A stretch of DNA of 15,783 nt, taken from assembly GCA_049609065.1 (NCBI GenBank), contig JBMYYE010000056.1:1-15783 (forward strand). Reading direction: 5' to 3'. Numbering within the stretch: position 1 is the first letter of the stretch; the number at the start of each line of letters is the position of its first letter. The stretch comes from JBMYYE01 sp049609065 (GTDB taxonomy: Bacteria; Pseudomonadota; Alphaproteobacteria; Rhodobacterales; Rhodobacteraceae). Below are positions 6,149-14,186 of this stretch, piece by piece. Under the pieces are notes generated by a model that saw nothing but the letters and a program-made list of their open reading frames with translations, ran no database searches and had not been told where the DNA came from. The position numbers and the translations under genes were made by a program.

Positions 6149-7892
6149 ATTGAAGATTCACGAGCTTGGCATAGGGGCCATTTTTTTGCATCAAATCGTC
6201 ATGGGATCCGTGTTCAAGGGCCCGTCCTTCATGCATGACAATGATCTGATCTGCGGCACGAATTGTCGATAATCGATGTGCAATGACAAGCGTCGTACGA
6301 TCCTTGGCAAGGTTTTCAAGAGCCGCCTGAACGGCGCGTTCAGATTCCGTATCAAGGGCAGATGTTGCTTCATCTAAGAGCAAAATGGGGCGATCCCGAA
6401 GGATGGCACGGGCAATGGCAACCCGTTGGCGTTGTCCCCCAGAGAGCTTGGACCCGCGCGGGCCCACTTGGGTCGAAATCCCATTTTCGAGCTTATCAAT
6501 AACACCTTGAAGATGCGCGGCCTCAACCGCATTTTCAATCGCCTCAGGGCTATAGTCATAGCCAAGCGTGATGTTGTTTAAGACGCTGTCATCAAAGAGC
6601 GATGTTTCTTGTGAGACCACAGAAAAACAATCGCGCAATTTAACCATATCGAGGTGATCAATGGGCGTATCCCCCAATGTGATCGATCCTGATTGTGGAT
6701 CCACAAGGCGGGTCAATAGGTTGAAAACGGTGGTTTTCCCCGCGCCCGATTGCCCCACAAGGGCCGTGGTTTGCCCCGCCTTGGCCTCAAAGCTTAGGGC
6801 CTGCAAAACGGTTTTTTGATCATAGGATAAACGCACATCGCGAAAGGCAATATCTGCGGTCGAAGCGGCAGGCGTAGGGGTAGGTTTAGCGCGTGTGGTG
6901 ATTGTCGGATGCGTGTCAAAAATATGATAAACGCGCTCCAAACTCGCAGCCGCCGTTTGCCATGCCCCCGACGCGGCGCCAAGGCGGCGAAGCGGCTGAA
7001 ATGTGAGCGCCATCGCCGTAAAGAAGCTCATAAATTGGCCAACTGTTTTTTCCCCATTGGCGATTTCTTGCCCGCCAAGTGCGAGCACTGCGAAAAAGCC
7101 GATCCCAGTCATTACATCAACCATGGATGGGATGAGAGTTTGGGACGCGATAGTTTTAAGCTGCTGACCAGCAATCCGATCAACAAGGGCCGCAAAACGG
7201 CTGCTTTGGAAGTTTTCTATAGCATTAAGCTTAACGGTCTGGATGCCATGGAAAATTTCATCAAGATAGGTGGAGCGCTTTGCGCTTTCTTCGCGCACAG
7301 TCCGCGATTTTCGGCGCACATAGCGTTGCGCAAGCGCCGTCGGCAACGCCAAAACAGGCACGCCGATAACGGTGACCAAGGCCCAGATTGGATCAATCCA
7401 AATGGCATTTGCGGCCAAAAAAACCAGCGAGAAAAGGTCACGCCCAACGGTGGCAATCAAAATGTTCCATGTTTGCTGAACCGCCGCGCTATCGCCTTGG
7501 ATGCGTTCCATTAATTCACCGGGGGGATTTTTGCTGAAAAACGCCGTGTCAAAGCTCAGCATCTGGCGCAGCATATCCGTTTGGATTTCGGCGGTGCTGA
7601 TGAGAGAAATCTTAGATAGGATCACCTTTTGCAGGAATGACAATATTCCTCGGGCGACAAACAGCCCTAATATCATGAGCCCAATAAGGTAAATGGCGCT
7701 TTGCTCGCCTGAGGTGAAAGCCGTGTCAAAGAGCGGCTGCTGCAGATAGCTAAGAAAGCCCAATGTGCTCCCGTCGACCACCATGATGACAAAGGCCAAC
7801 GCAACCCAGAACCGATGCTTGTGCAGGTAATCCCGCCAAAGCCGCTTGAAAAGCGTTTTAGAGGTGTAATTCGGTGTTTCTTCTTGGGTCAC
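6135..7892 (-). CDS. MsbA-like ABC exporter (fused permease and ATPase)
   Basis: The 585-residue half transporter has an N-terminal six-helix membrane domain (about residues 28-310) and a C-terminal nucleotide-binding domain. Walker A is GQSGAGKTT (380-388), the Q-loop Gln is 428, the signature is LSGGQ (483-487), Walker B is ILLLDE (503-508) and the H-loop His is 539. Every catalytic residue is present, so it should act as a homodimer. The family includes MsbA, which flips lipid A precursor, and multidrug exporters. The sequence alone does not settle the substrate. GTG 7892 is the first suitable start; its ribosome site is weak. It is convergent with the glycosyltransferase and divergent from the class V aminotransferase. 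Confidence 0.93.
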   Translation of the reverse strand: MTQEETPNYTSKTLFKRLWRDYLHKHRFWVALAFVIMVVDGSTLGFLSYLQQPLFDTAFTSGEQSAIYLIGLMILGLFVARGILSFLQKVILSKISLISTAEIQTDMLRQMLSFDTAFFSKNPPGELMERIQGDSAAVQQTWNILIATVGRDLFSLVFLAANAIWIDPIWALVTVIGVPVLALPTALAQRYVRRKSRTVREESAKRSTYLDEIFHGIQTVKLNAIENFQSSRFAALVDRIAGQQLKTIASQTLIPSMVDVMTGIGFFAVLALGGQEIANGEKTVGQFMSFFTAMALTFQPLRRLGAASGAWQTAAASLERVYHIFDTHPTITTRAKPTPTPAASTADIAFRDVRLSYDQKTVLQALSFEAKAGQTTALVGQSGAGKTTVFNLLTRLVDPQSGSITLGDTPIDHLDMVKLRDCFSVVSQETSLFDDSVLNNITLGYDYSPEAIENAVEAAHLQGVIDKLENGISTQVGPRGSKLSGGQRQRVAIARAILRDRPILLLDEATSALDTESERAVQAALENLAKDRTTLVIAHRLSTIRAADQIIVMHEGRALEHGSHDDLMQKNGPYAKLVNLQFNDD

Positions 7893-7957
7893 GCAAATGC
7901 TTTCTCTTGCCAGTCCTTATTTGGGTGTAATCGCTTGCTCTGGGCGTGACAAGTGCA

Positions 7958-7970
7958 AGGTCATTGACCT
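7958..7970. promoter_or_regulatory. Perfect 13-base dyad in divergent promoter region
   Basis: AGGTCA (7958-7963) and TGACCT (7965-7970) form a perfect inverted repeat around one T. It lies about midway between the starts of the MsbA-like gene and the class V aminotransferase. A GntR/LysR-type or other dimeric regulator site is possible; no regulator gene is adjacent. Confidence 0.4.
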
Positions 7971-8020
7971 CTGGGGAATTGCTATCTACCCATTGAGATA
8001 AGTTTATAGAAAGACATGCC

Positions 8021-9217
8021 ATGACACTTGCAAATGGGCGTCACTATCTCGCCATTCCTGGGCCGTCCGTTGTGCCTGATCGCATCCTAAATGCCATGCA
8101 CCGCGCGTCCCCGAATATTTATGAAGGCGCACTCGTTGAGGCGATGCCAGAACTGATCTCAGGGCTGAAATCCGTGGCGCGCACGTCATTTGATGTGGCG
8201 ATGTATTTCGGTAATGGCCATGCAGGATGGGAAGCGGCGATCGCGAATACGCTTCAGGCTGGGGACCGTGTGTTGATCCCAACCAATGGCGGTTTTGCTG
8301 ATCGATGGGCCGATGCGGTACGCGCCCATGGGGTCCATGTTGATGTGCTTGAACTGGATCGGAGCACGGCTTTTGATCCCGATATTATCGAAACGGTTCT
8401 ACGGGCTGATACGGCACATGAAATCAAGGCTGTCATGGCCGTCCACGTGGATACCTCCACTTCGGTTAAAAATGACTTTGCGACATTGCGCGCAGCCATG
8501 GATGCAGCGGGCCATCCTGCGCTTTTGATGGCGGATTGCATTGCCTCTTTGGGCTGTGATCCGTTTGAAATGGACGCATGGGGCGTTGATGTGGTGATCA
8601 CCGCCTCGCAAAAAGGGCTGATGATGCCCCCTGGACTGGCGTTCGTATTCCTGAACCAGAAGGCCCGGGCCGCAGGGCGAAACATTACCCATCGGTCGCA
8701 ATATTGGGATTGGGACCGGCGGATTGATCCTGAAATCTTTGCGTATTATTTTGGCGGCACGGCACCGACGCACCATCTTTATGGCCTCCGCGAAGCGCTT
8801 CGGATGATTGTTGACGAAGAAGGGATCGAAGCCGTTTGGACCCGTCATGAAACCTTGGCGCGTGCGGTGTGGGCTGCGGTTGAACACTGGGGACAAGATG
8901 GCCCCATGGCGCTTCATGTGCCAAACCCTGCGCATCGTGGGCATTCGGTCACTTCGCTTGGCATTGGCGCCCCCATGGGGACGGCGCTTCGGGATTGGAC
9001 GGAAACGAATATGGGTGTCACGTTGGGGATCGGTTTTGGTATGGCGCCATTGGGGGATCCGAAATGGCACGGCTATTTTCGCATTGGCCATATGGGGCAT
9101 GTGAATGGCCATATGGTCATGGGCACCCTTGGTGTGATCGAAGCCGGAATGGAGGCGTTGAGCATTCCGTTCGCAGAAGGTGGTCTAAAAGCCGCACGTC
9201 AAGTTTTGATCCGCTAA
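8021..9217 (+). CDS. Class V PLP aminotransferase, alanine/serine-glyoxylate type
   Basis: The 398-residue protein is a fold-type I, class V aminotransferase. Family members transfer amino groups from alanine, serine, aspartate or ureidoglycine to glyoxylate. The N-terminal IPGPSVVPDRIL segment is the family hallmark. YFGNGHAGWEAA forms the cofactor phosphate loop, ADCIASLG holds the Asp that contacts the pyridine nitrogen, and ITASQKGLMMPPGLAF gives the Schiff-base lysine at Lys198. FRIGHMGHV near the C-terminus contains the substrate-carboxylate Arg. The exact donor cannot be assigned; no bhc or serine-cycle genes are beside it. ATG 8021 is chosen by family length. Its stop overlaps the end of the convergent HisC-like gene by three bases. 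Confidence 0.9.
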   Translation: MTLANGRHYLAIPGPSVVPDRILNAMHRASPNIYEGALVEAMPELISGLKSVARTSFDVAMYFGNGHAGWEAAIANTLQAGDRVLIPTNGGFADRWADAVRAHGVHVDVLELDRSTAFDPDIIETVLRADTAHEIKAVMAVHVDTSTSVKNDFATLRAAMDAAGHPALLMADCIASLGCDPFEMDAWGVDVVITASQKGLMMPPGLAFVFLNQKARAAGRNITHRSQYWDWDRRIDPEIFAYYFGGTAPTHHLYGLREALRMIVDEEGIEAVWTRHETLARAVWAAVEHWGQDGPMALHVPNPAHRGHSVTSLGIGAPMGTALRDWTETNMGVTLGIGFGMAPLGDPKWHGYFRIGHMGHVNGHMVMGTLGVIEAGMEALSIPFAEGGLKAARQVLIR

Positions 9218-10320
9218 GCGCGGGCCCGTTTGAGCGCGCGCGGTAAGGCCGCAGCAAAAAGATTGAGATCATCATCAGGTGCACAAGACACGCGAATGCA
9301 CCGATCTTGGGGCGCGGCAAAGGGCATGCGCACAAAGATATTTTCTGTTGTGAGCTCTTCTACAATTCGTTTGGCGAAATCCCCGCCTTGGCCGCAGTCA
9401 ATGGCCACAAAATTGGTGGCGGAGGGCAGGGCAGTTAGGCCGTTGTCTGCGGCGATTTCTCCAATACGCTTGCGGGCGTGGGTGACGCTTTTAAGGGTCG
9501 ATTGCAGATGCGCTTGATCTTGAAGCGCAGCCAGTGCACCGAGCTGTGAACTCCGACACATGCCAAAATGATTGCGGATTTTATGAAAAGATTTCATACG
9601 CGCAGCTTCGCCAATGGCATAGCCGACGCGCGCGCCAGCCATTCCATAAGCCTTTGAAAAGGTGCGAAACCGTATGACATTTGGGTTGCGCGTGTCAAAT
9701 GCGGGGGCTGTGCCTTCTGGTGCAAATTCGATATAGGCCTCGTCCAGAACCAAAAGCGCGCCATCGGGTATTCGGGTGATCATATCATGAATGACATCTG
9801 CTTTGTGGTGGCTGCCCATGGGGTTGTCAGGGTTCGCGATATAGATGAGCTTCGCGTTGACGTCATGGGCCTTTGCGATTAGCGCATCGGGGTCCTCGTG
9901 GTCATTTTTGAAGGGGGCTGTATGAAGGACGCCGCCATAGCCTGCGACGTGAAAATTAAAGGTGGGGTAGGCCCCTTCGGATGTGACAACGGCATCCCCT
10001 GGTTCAATGAAGAGGCGCGCCAGATAGCCCAGTAAGCCGTCGATACCTTCCCCTACAATGATGCTTTCGGGTCCCACATTGTGATGGGTGGAAAGCGCGT
10101 GAATAAGGTCATGGTTCTCAGGGTCCCCATACATCCAATTGTCTTTGGCACCCTCAGCCATCGCATGAATAGCCAAAGGCGACGGGCCAAAAATGTTTTC
10201 ATTGGCCCCAAGGCGGGCGGCAAAGGGGCGGCCTTGGGCGCGTTCCATCGTTTCAGGGCCGACAAAAGGCACAGAGGAGGGAAGCGATTGGGCAAGGCGG
10301 GTTTCATTGGCATGTGTCAT
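9214..10320 (-). CDS. HisC-like class I/II PLP aminotransferase (histidinol-phosphate type)
   Basis: The 368-residue fold-type I aminotransferase is similar to histidinol-phosphate aminotransferase. Features are the N-terminal RLGANENIFGPSP (the family has LNENP), VGEGIDGLLGYLAR in the cofactor region, IYIANPDNPMG with the conserved Asn, LLVLDEAYIEF with the cofactor Asp and Tyr, and RTFSKAYGMAGARVGY with the Schiff-base lysine at about 223. The C-terminal IRVSCA carries the carboxylate-binding Arg. Genes like this are often labelled hisC but can be aromatic or phenylalanine aminotransferases; no other his gene is nearby. ATG 10320 lacks a clear ribosome site. It is divergent from ferritin across 92 bases. 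Confidence 0.88.
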   Translation of the reverse strand: MTHANETRLAQSLPSSVPFVGPETMERAQGRPFAARLGANENIFGPSPLAIHAMAEGAKDNWMYGDPENHDLIHALSTHHNVGPESIIVGEGIDGLLGYLARLFIEPGDAVVTSEGAYPTFNFHVAGYGGVLHTAPFKNDHEDPDALIAKAHDVNAKLIYIANPDNPMGSHHKADVIHDMITRIPDGALLVLDEAYIEFAPEGTAPAFDTRNPNVIRFRTFSKAYGMAGARVGYAIGEAARMKSFHKIRNHFGMCRSSQLGALAALQDQAHLQSTLKSVTHARKRIGEIAADNGLTALPSATNFVAIDCGQGGDFAKRIVEELTTENIFVRMPFAAPQDRCIRVSCAPDDDLNLFAAALPRALKRARA

Positions 10321-10412
10321 AGGTTAGAATTAACGCAGCCAAGCCACCACGAAAAGGGTCTTTTGCCTGATCGTGGCTGAGCCAAAAGAAAAGTCATCAA
10401 ATGAGGTCGCAA

Positions 10413-10919
10413 ATGAAACTGAAATCTAGCATCGAAGACGCGCTGAATGCCCAGATCAACATGGAAATGCAAGCATCCTACGCCTATCTCGCGATGTCGA
10501 ATTATTTTGCCGCGCGTGATCTGCCGGGGTTTGCCACATGGTATCGGGAACAATCCACCGAAGAAACGGTACATGCCATGAAAATCCACGATTACATCCT
10601 TAAGCGTGGCGGCGAGGTGCGCTTTTCTGCGCTGACTGCGCCGCGTCACAGCTTCCAATCCGTTGAGGATGTTGTTGGGTCATCCCTTTCGCAAGAAGAA
10701 GGCGTCAGCGAAAGTATTCAAGCGATTTATCAGCTTGCCAATACGGAACATGATGCGGGCACGCAGAGCCTCATGACGTGGTTCATCGACGAGCAAGAGG
10801 AAGAAGAAGAAAGCTTTCAAGAGCTGCTCGCACAAGTGAAAGCCGCCGCCGAAGATCCATGGCGCTTGCTTCTTTTGGACAAAGAACTTCCTTCGCGTGA
10901 GGCCGCACCTGCGGAGTGA
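10413..10919 (+). CDS. ftnA: Non-heme ferritin (FtnA type)
   Basis: The 168-residue four-helix ferritin stores iron as a 24-mer cage. All ferroxidase ligands seen in E. coli FtnA are present, offset by one: Glu18, Glu51, His54, Glu95, Gln128 and Glu131. The blocks are LNAQINMEMQASYAYLAM, STEETVHAMKIHDYI, TEHDAGTQSLMTWFIDEQ and an unusual run of five Glu (129-133). I chose ATG 10413 because GAGG lies six bases before it; an in-frame ATG at 10401 overlaps that site. Iron regulation is likely, but only a lone TTAGAA half site (10324-10329) resembles an Irr element, which is not enough to call one. A hairpin follows the gene. Confidence 0.95.
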   Translation: MKLKSSIEDALNAQINMEMQASYAYLAMSNYFAARDLPGFATWYREQSTEETVHAMKIHDYILKRGGEVRFSALTAPRHSFQSVEDVVGSSLSQEEGVSESIQAIYQLANTEHDAGTQSLMTWFIDEQEEEEESFQELLAQVKAAAEDPWRLLLLDKELPSREAAPAE

Positions 10920-10929
10920 ACGAGGGTTT

Positions 10930-10957
10930 AGGGGGAGAGGACAATGCTTTTCCCCCT
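10930..10957 (+). other. Stable hairpin between ferritin and Tat-peptide gene
   Basis: AGGGGGAGAGG (10930-10940) pairs with CTTTTCCCCCT (10947-10957) with two G-U pairs and a six-base loop. No T run follows, so it is not a standard intrinsic terminator. It may be a leaky terminator, a 3' stabiliser of ferritin mRNA, or leader structure of the next gene. Confidence 0.6.
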
Positions 10958-11013
10958 GATAAATTGGGTAATCCACCCCATGTGTTCTTCATGTTCATCA
11001 GGGAGGGCTTTCT

Positions 11014-11178
11014 ATGCCAAATATGAATAGACGTGGGTTTTTGGCCGCTATGGCCGCAACAGGTGTCGCACGTGTTGCCCCAACCATCGCCACCCGTGTC
11101 GGCGGCAAACGCATCCTCACATTGGTTTACGATAAATCTATGGGCATGATGCGCGCGGTCGAACGTGTGGTGTATTAA
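11014..11178 (+). CDS. 54-residue peptide with twin-arginine signal, function unknown
   Basis: A short frame of 54 codons starts at ATG 11014, with GGAGG seven bases upstream, and ends right before a strong terminator. The N-terminus NRRGFLAAMAATGVA matches the twin-arginine pattern (RRxFL) followed by a hydrophobic stretch. A possible cleavage site follows TIA at about residue 28. The remaining ~28 residues (GGKRILTLVYDKSMGMM, then RAVERVVY) contain no cysteine and no domain I know. It would be exported folded, or held in the membrane by its signal. It lies downstream of ferritin and convergent with valS. The good ribosome site, signal and terminator argue for a real gene, but I cannot give a function. 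Confidence 0.72.
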   Translation: MPNMNRRGFLAAMAATGVARVAPTIATRVGGKRILTLVYDKSMGMMRAVERVVY

Positions 11179-11181
11179 GCC

Positions 11182-11213
11182 ATAAAAAATGGCCCCGAAG
11201 GGCCATTTTTTAT
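11182..11213. terminator. Bidirectional terminator with 14-bp perfect stem
   Basis: The arm at 11182-11195 (ATAAAAAATGGCCC) pairs perfectly with 11200-11213 (GGGCCATTTTTTAT) around the CGAA tetraloop. Six T residues serve either direction. It ends the Tat-peptide gene on plus and valS on minus. The valS stop codon (11210-11212) is inside one arm. Confidence 0.96.
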
Positions 11214-14116
11214 CCAATTTCTGCGAGCCGCGCCATGGCGGCTTGCATTTTTTCGAGTTCCTCTTCACCCTCGGCGAGCCGCTCTTTGCTTTCTGCGACA
11301 ACGGCCTCTGGGGCGCTTGCGACAAATTTCGGATTTTTAAGCCGCCCTTTGAGCCCGCCGAGTTCCTTCATCAGTTTTTGGATGGTTTTGTCCAAACGTG
11401 CCTTTTCGGCGTCGACGTCAATCACATCCGCCAAAGGCAATGCAAATTCTGCGCCATGGGCCGTGATGGTGACCGCCCCTTTCGGGGTGGCGTCCACGGG
11501 TGTGATGTCTGTGATCCGCGCCATGCGTTGCACGAGATGCGCGTTACGTGAAAGCGCCCCTTGACCTGCGTCGTCCAATGCGACCTGAACCATCGGGATT
11601 TTTGCGCCCGCCGGAACATGCATTTGCGACCGCACGGAGCGGATGCTTTCGATCAAATCAATGACCCAGTTCATTTCACGGTCCGCGTCATCATTGTGCA
11701 ATTCGGCGCCGTAAGTTGGCCAATCTTCGAGCATGAGCAAATCGCGATCCGCAATAGATGACCAAAGATCTTCGGTCACAAATGGCATGATAGGATGCAT
11801 GAGGATCAAGCATTGATCAATCACCCACGCCATGGTGGCACGCGTTTCGGATTGAATGGCGGCATTGTCTGAGTTGAGCTGTGGTTTGCAGAATTCCACA
11901 TACCAGTTACAGACCTTGCCCCAGACGAATTTATACAACACATCGGCGCAGTCATTGAACCGGTACCCGTCCATCGCAGCGTCAAAATCGGCGCGCGCTT
12001 TGGCGGTTTCCGACACGATCCACGTGTTCACGGTTTCCGTGACAGAGGACGGATCAAAATCGGCGCTTGGCACGCATTCGTTCATTTCAGCAAAACGCGC
12101 AGCGTTCCAGATTTTGGTGCCAAAATTACGGTAGCCCGCAATGCGTTGCGTATCCAATTTCAATGCCCCACCCAAAGACGCCATAGACGCATTGGTAAAC
12201 CTAAGCGCATCCGTGCCGAATTCATCAATGATATCCAACGGGTCAATCACATTGCCCACGGATTTTGACATTTTCTTGCCTTTGGAATCGCGCACGAGCC
12301 CATGGAGGTAAACCGTATGGAACGGATTTGAACCCACAACCGCCTGCTGCATCATCATCATGCGCGCGACCCAGAAAAATAGGATGTCTTGGCCGGTGAC
12401 CAATACGGATGTTGGATAATACGTCTCAAGCTCAGGGGTAGGTTCAGGCCAACCCAATGTGCCAATCGGCCAAAGGCCAGATGAGAACCACGTATCGAGC
12501 ACATCTGGGTCACGGGTGAGGGCTTTGCCGTTTGCGGCCTTTGCTGCGGCTTCTTCGTTTTCCGCACAATATGAATTGCCATCCTCATCATACCAAACAG
12601 GGATTTGGTGACCCCACCAAAGTTGGCGCGAAATGCACCATGGTTCGATGTTTTCGAGCCAGTGGTAGAAGGTTTTTTCACCGCTCTCAGGGATGATTTT
12701 AACGTCGCCATTACGCACGGCATCGAGAGCAGGATCAACAATTTGTGCTGTGTCCACGAACCACTGATCCGTGAGCATCGGTTCAATCACAACCTTGGAC
12801 CGATCGCCAAAAGGCTGCATGATTGGTTTATTTTCAACATAGGGCACGGTTTCGGTGATCGACACCTCATTGCCGTCCTCATCTTTCTCCGTACGCGTTA
12901 CGTCATGCATTACGGCCAAGCCTTCGGCGGTGATGTCGGCGATTATTTTTTCACGGGCCTCAAAGCGATCAAGGCCACGGTATTCCTCTGGCACCAAATT
13001 CATGGCGGCGATCATCGCTTCATCGAATTCTTGATCTCCATTGGCAATTGCTTGGGCGGTCGTGGCCTCATCCACATAGGATTTGCCATCGGTGCGCATG
13101 CGGCCTTTGGTGTCCATGAGGCTGTACATCGGAATGCCGCCACGTTTGGCGACTTGGTAATCGTTGAAATCATGAGCGCCGGTGATTTTCACCGCACCAG
13201 AGCCAAAATCCTTATCCGGATAGTCATCGGTGATGATCGGGATCAAACGCCGTTGGGCTTTCGGCCCCACAGGAATTTCACAGAGTTTGCCCACGATTGG
13301 CGCATAGCGTTCATCCGTCGGGTGCACCGCAACCGCACCGTCGCCGAGCATGGTTTCAGGACGGGTTGTGGCGATCGAAATATAGTTGCGCTCTTCCTCA
13401 AGGATCACATTCCCGTCTTCGTCTTTTTCAACGTAAGTATAGGTCGCGCCACCCGCGAGCGGGTATTTGAAATGCCACATATGGCCAGGCGTTTCGATAT
13501 TCTCGACCTCAAGATCGGAAATCGCCGTTTCAAAATGCGGGTCCCAATTCACGAGGCGTTTTCCACGGTAAATCAAGCCTTTGTTATACATTTCAACAAA
13601 AACTTTGATCACTGCGTCATGGAAATTAGGTGCGCCATTTCCTGCGTCGGGATCGCCTTTGGCACCGCCCATGGTGAAGGCTTCGCGGGACCAATCACAT
13701 GACGCGCCGAGGCGTTTTAGCTGACCAATGATGGTGCCGCGGGAATTGACTTTTTGTTGCCAAACACGGTCCAAGAATTTTTCACGGCCCATTTCGGCGC
13801 GCGTCGGTTCCCCTTTTTCGGCCATATCACGTTCGGTGACCATTTGGGTTGCGATGCCTGCGTGATCCGTGCCGGGTTGCCAAAGCGTGTCAAAGCCTTG
13901 CATGCGTTTCCAGCGAATGAGGATATCTTGGAGCGTGTTGTTAAATGCATGCCCCATGTGAAGGTTTCCCGTCACGTTGGGCGGTGGGATCATAATGGAA
14001 AAGCTGTCTTTGCCAGCTTTTTTATTGGCCCCCGCTTTGAACGCGCCGGCGTCTTCCCATTTTTTGTAAATCGCATCTTCGCGCGCTTTCGCGTCAAAGT
14101 TCTTTTCCATCGCCAT
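11210..14116 (-). CDS. valS: Valyl-tRNA synthetase
   Basis: The 968-residue class Ia synthetase charges tRNA-Val. The ATP-binding HIGH motif is HMGH (53-56) within PPPNVTGNLHMGHAFNN. KMSKS is at about 615-619 within KGKKMSKSVGNVIDP. An editing (CP1) domain lies between them, an anticodon domain follows, and the C-terminal arm is the coiled coil typical of ValRS (DKTIQKLMKELGGLKGRL onward). I chose ATG 14116 because MAMEKNFD is the usual family start; the frame opens further to 14149 with a repeated ATGGCGATGG. No ribosome site is strong at either. It follows the Lrp gene by 70 bases on the same strand. Confidence 0.97.
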   Translation of the reverse strand: MAMEKNFDAKAREDAIYKKWEDAGAFKAGANKKAGKDSFSIMIPPPNVTGNLHMGHAFNNTLQDILIRWKRMQGFDTLWQPGTDHAGIATQMVTERDMAEKGEPTRAEMGREKFLDRVWQQKVNSRGTIIGQLKRLGASCDWSREAFTMGGAKGDPDAGNGAPNFHDAVIKVFVEMYNKGLIYRGKRLVNWDPHFETAISDLEVENIETPGHMWHFKYPLAGGATYTYVEKDEDGNVILEEERNYISIATTRPETMLGDGAVAVHPTDERYAPIVGKLCEIPVGPKAQRRLIPIITDDYPDKDFGSGAVKITGAHDFNDYQVAKRGGIPMYSLMDTKGRMRTDGKSYVDEATTAQAIANGDQEFDEAMIAAMNLVPEEYRGLDRFEAREKIIADITAEGLAVMHDVTRTEKDEDGNEVSITETVPYVENKPIMQPFGDRSKVVIEPMLTDQWFVDTAQIVDPALDAVRNGDVKIIPESGEKTFYHWLENIEPWCISRQLWWGHQIPVWYDEDGNSYCAENEEAAAKAANGKALTRDPDVLDTWFSSGLWPIGTLGWPEPTPELETYYPTSVLVTGQDILFFWVARMMMMQQAVVGSNPFHTVYLHGLVRDSKGKKMSKSVGNVIDPLDIIDEFGTDALRFTNASMASLGGALKLDTQRIAGYRNFGTKIWNAARFAEMNECVPSADFDPSSVTETVNTWIVSETAKARADFDAAMDGYRFNDCADVLYKFVWGKVCNWYVEFCKPQLNSDNAAIQSETRATMAWVIDQCLILMHPIMPFVTEDLWSSIADRDLLMLEDWPTYGAELHNDDADREMNWVIDLIESIRSVRSQMHVPAGAKIPMVQVALDDAGQGALSRNAHLVQRMARITDITPVDATPKGAVTITAHGAEFALPLADVIDVDAEKARLDKTIQKLMKELGGLKGRLKNPKFVASAPEAVVAESKERLAEGEEELEKMQAAMARLAEIG

Positions 14117-14186
14117 GATATATATCCCGCTATTGGCCATCGCCATCATTTAGGGGCTTTTACAACGGTGCGGGTGCGAGGAAAAG

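Noticed and set aside
6909..7514. 201-codon plus-strand frame opposite the MsbA-like gene
   Set aside because: It is a shadow of the exporter, whose membrane and ATPase motifs are complete on minus.
10324..10329. TTAGAA half site upstream of ferritin as an Irr iron-control element
   Set aside because: The second TTCTAA half at the required spacing is missing.
10347..10376. CCACGA/TCGTGG inverted repeat in the hisC-ferritin gap
   Set aside because: Only six pairs around an 18-base loop; too weak to call a site or structure.
12605..13702. 365-codon plus-strand frame opposite valS
   Set aside because: Long antisense frames are common opposite conserved genes with this codon use. The translation is rich in His, Phe and Arg and has no family pattern, while valS motifs are intact on minus.
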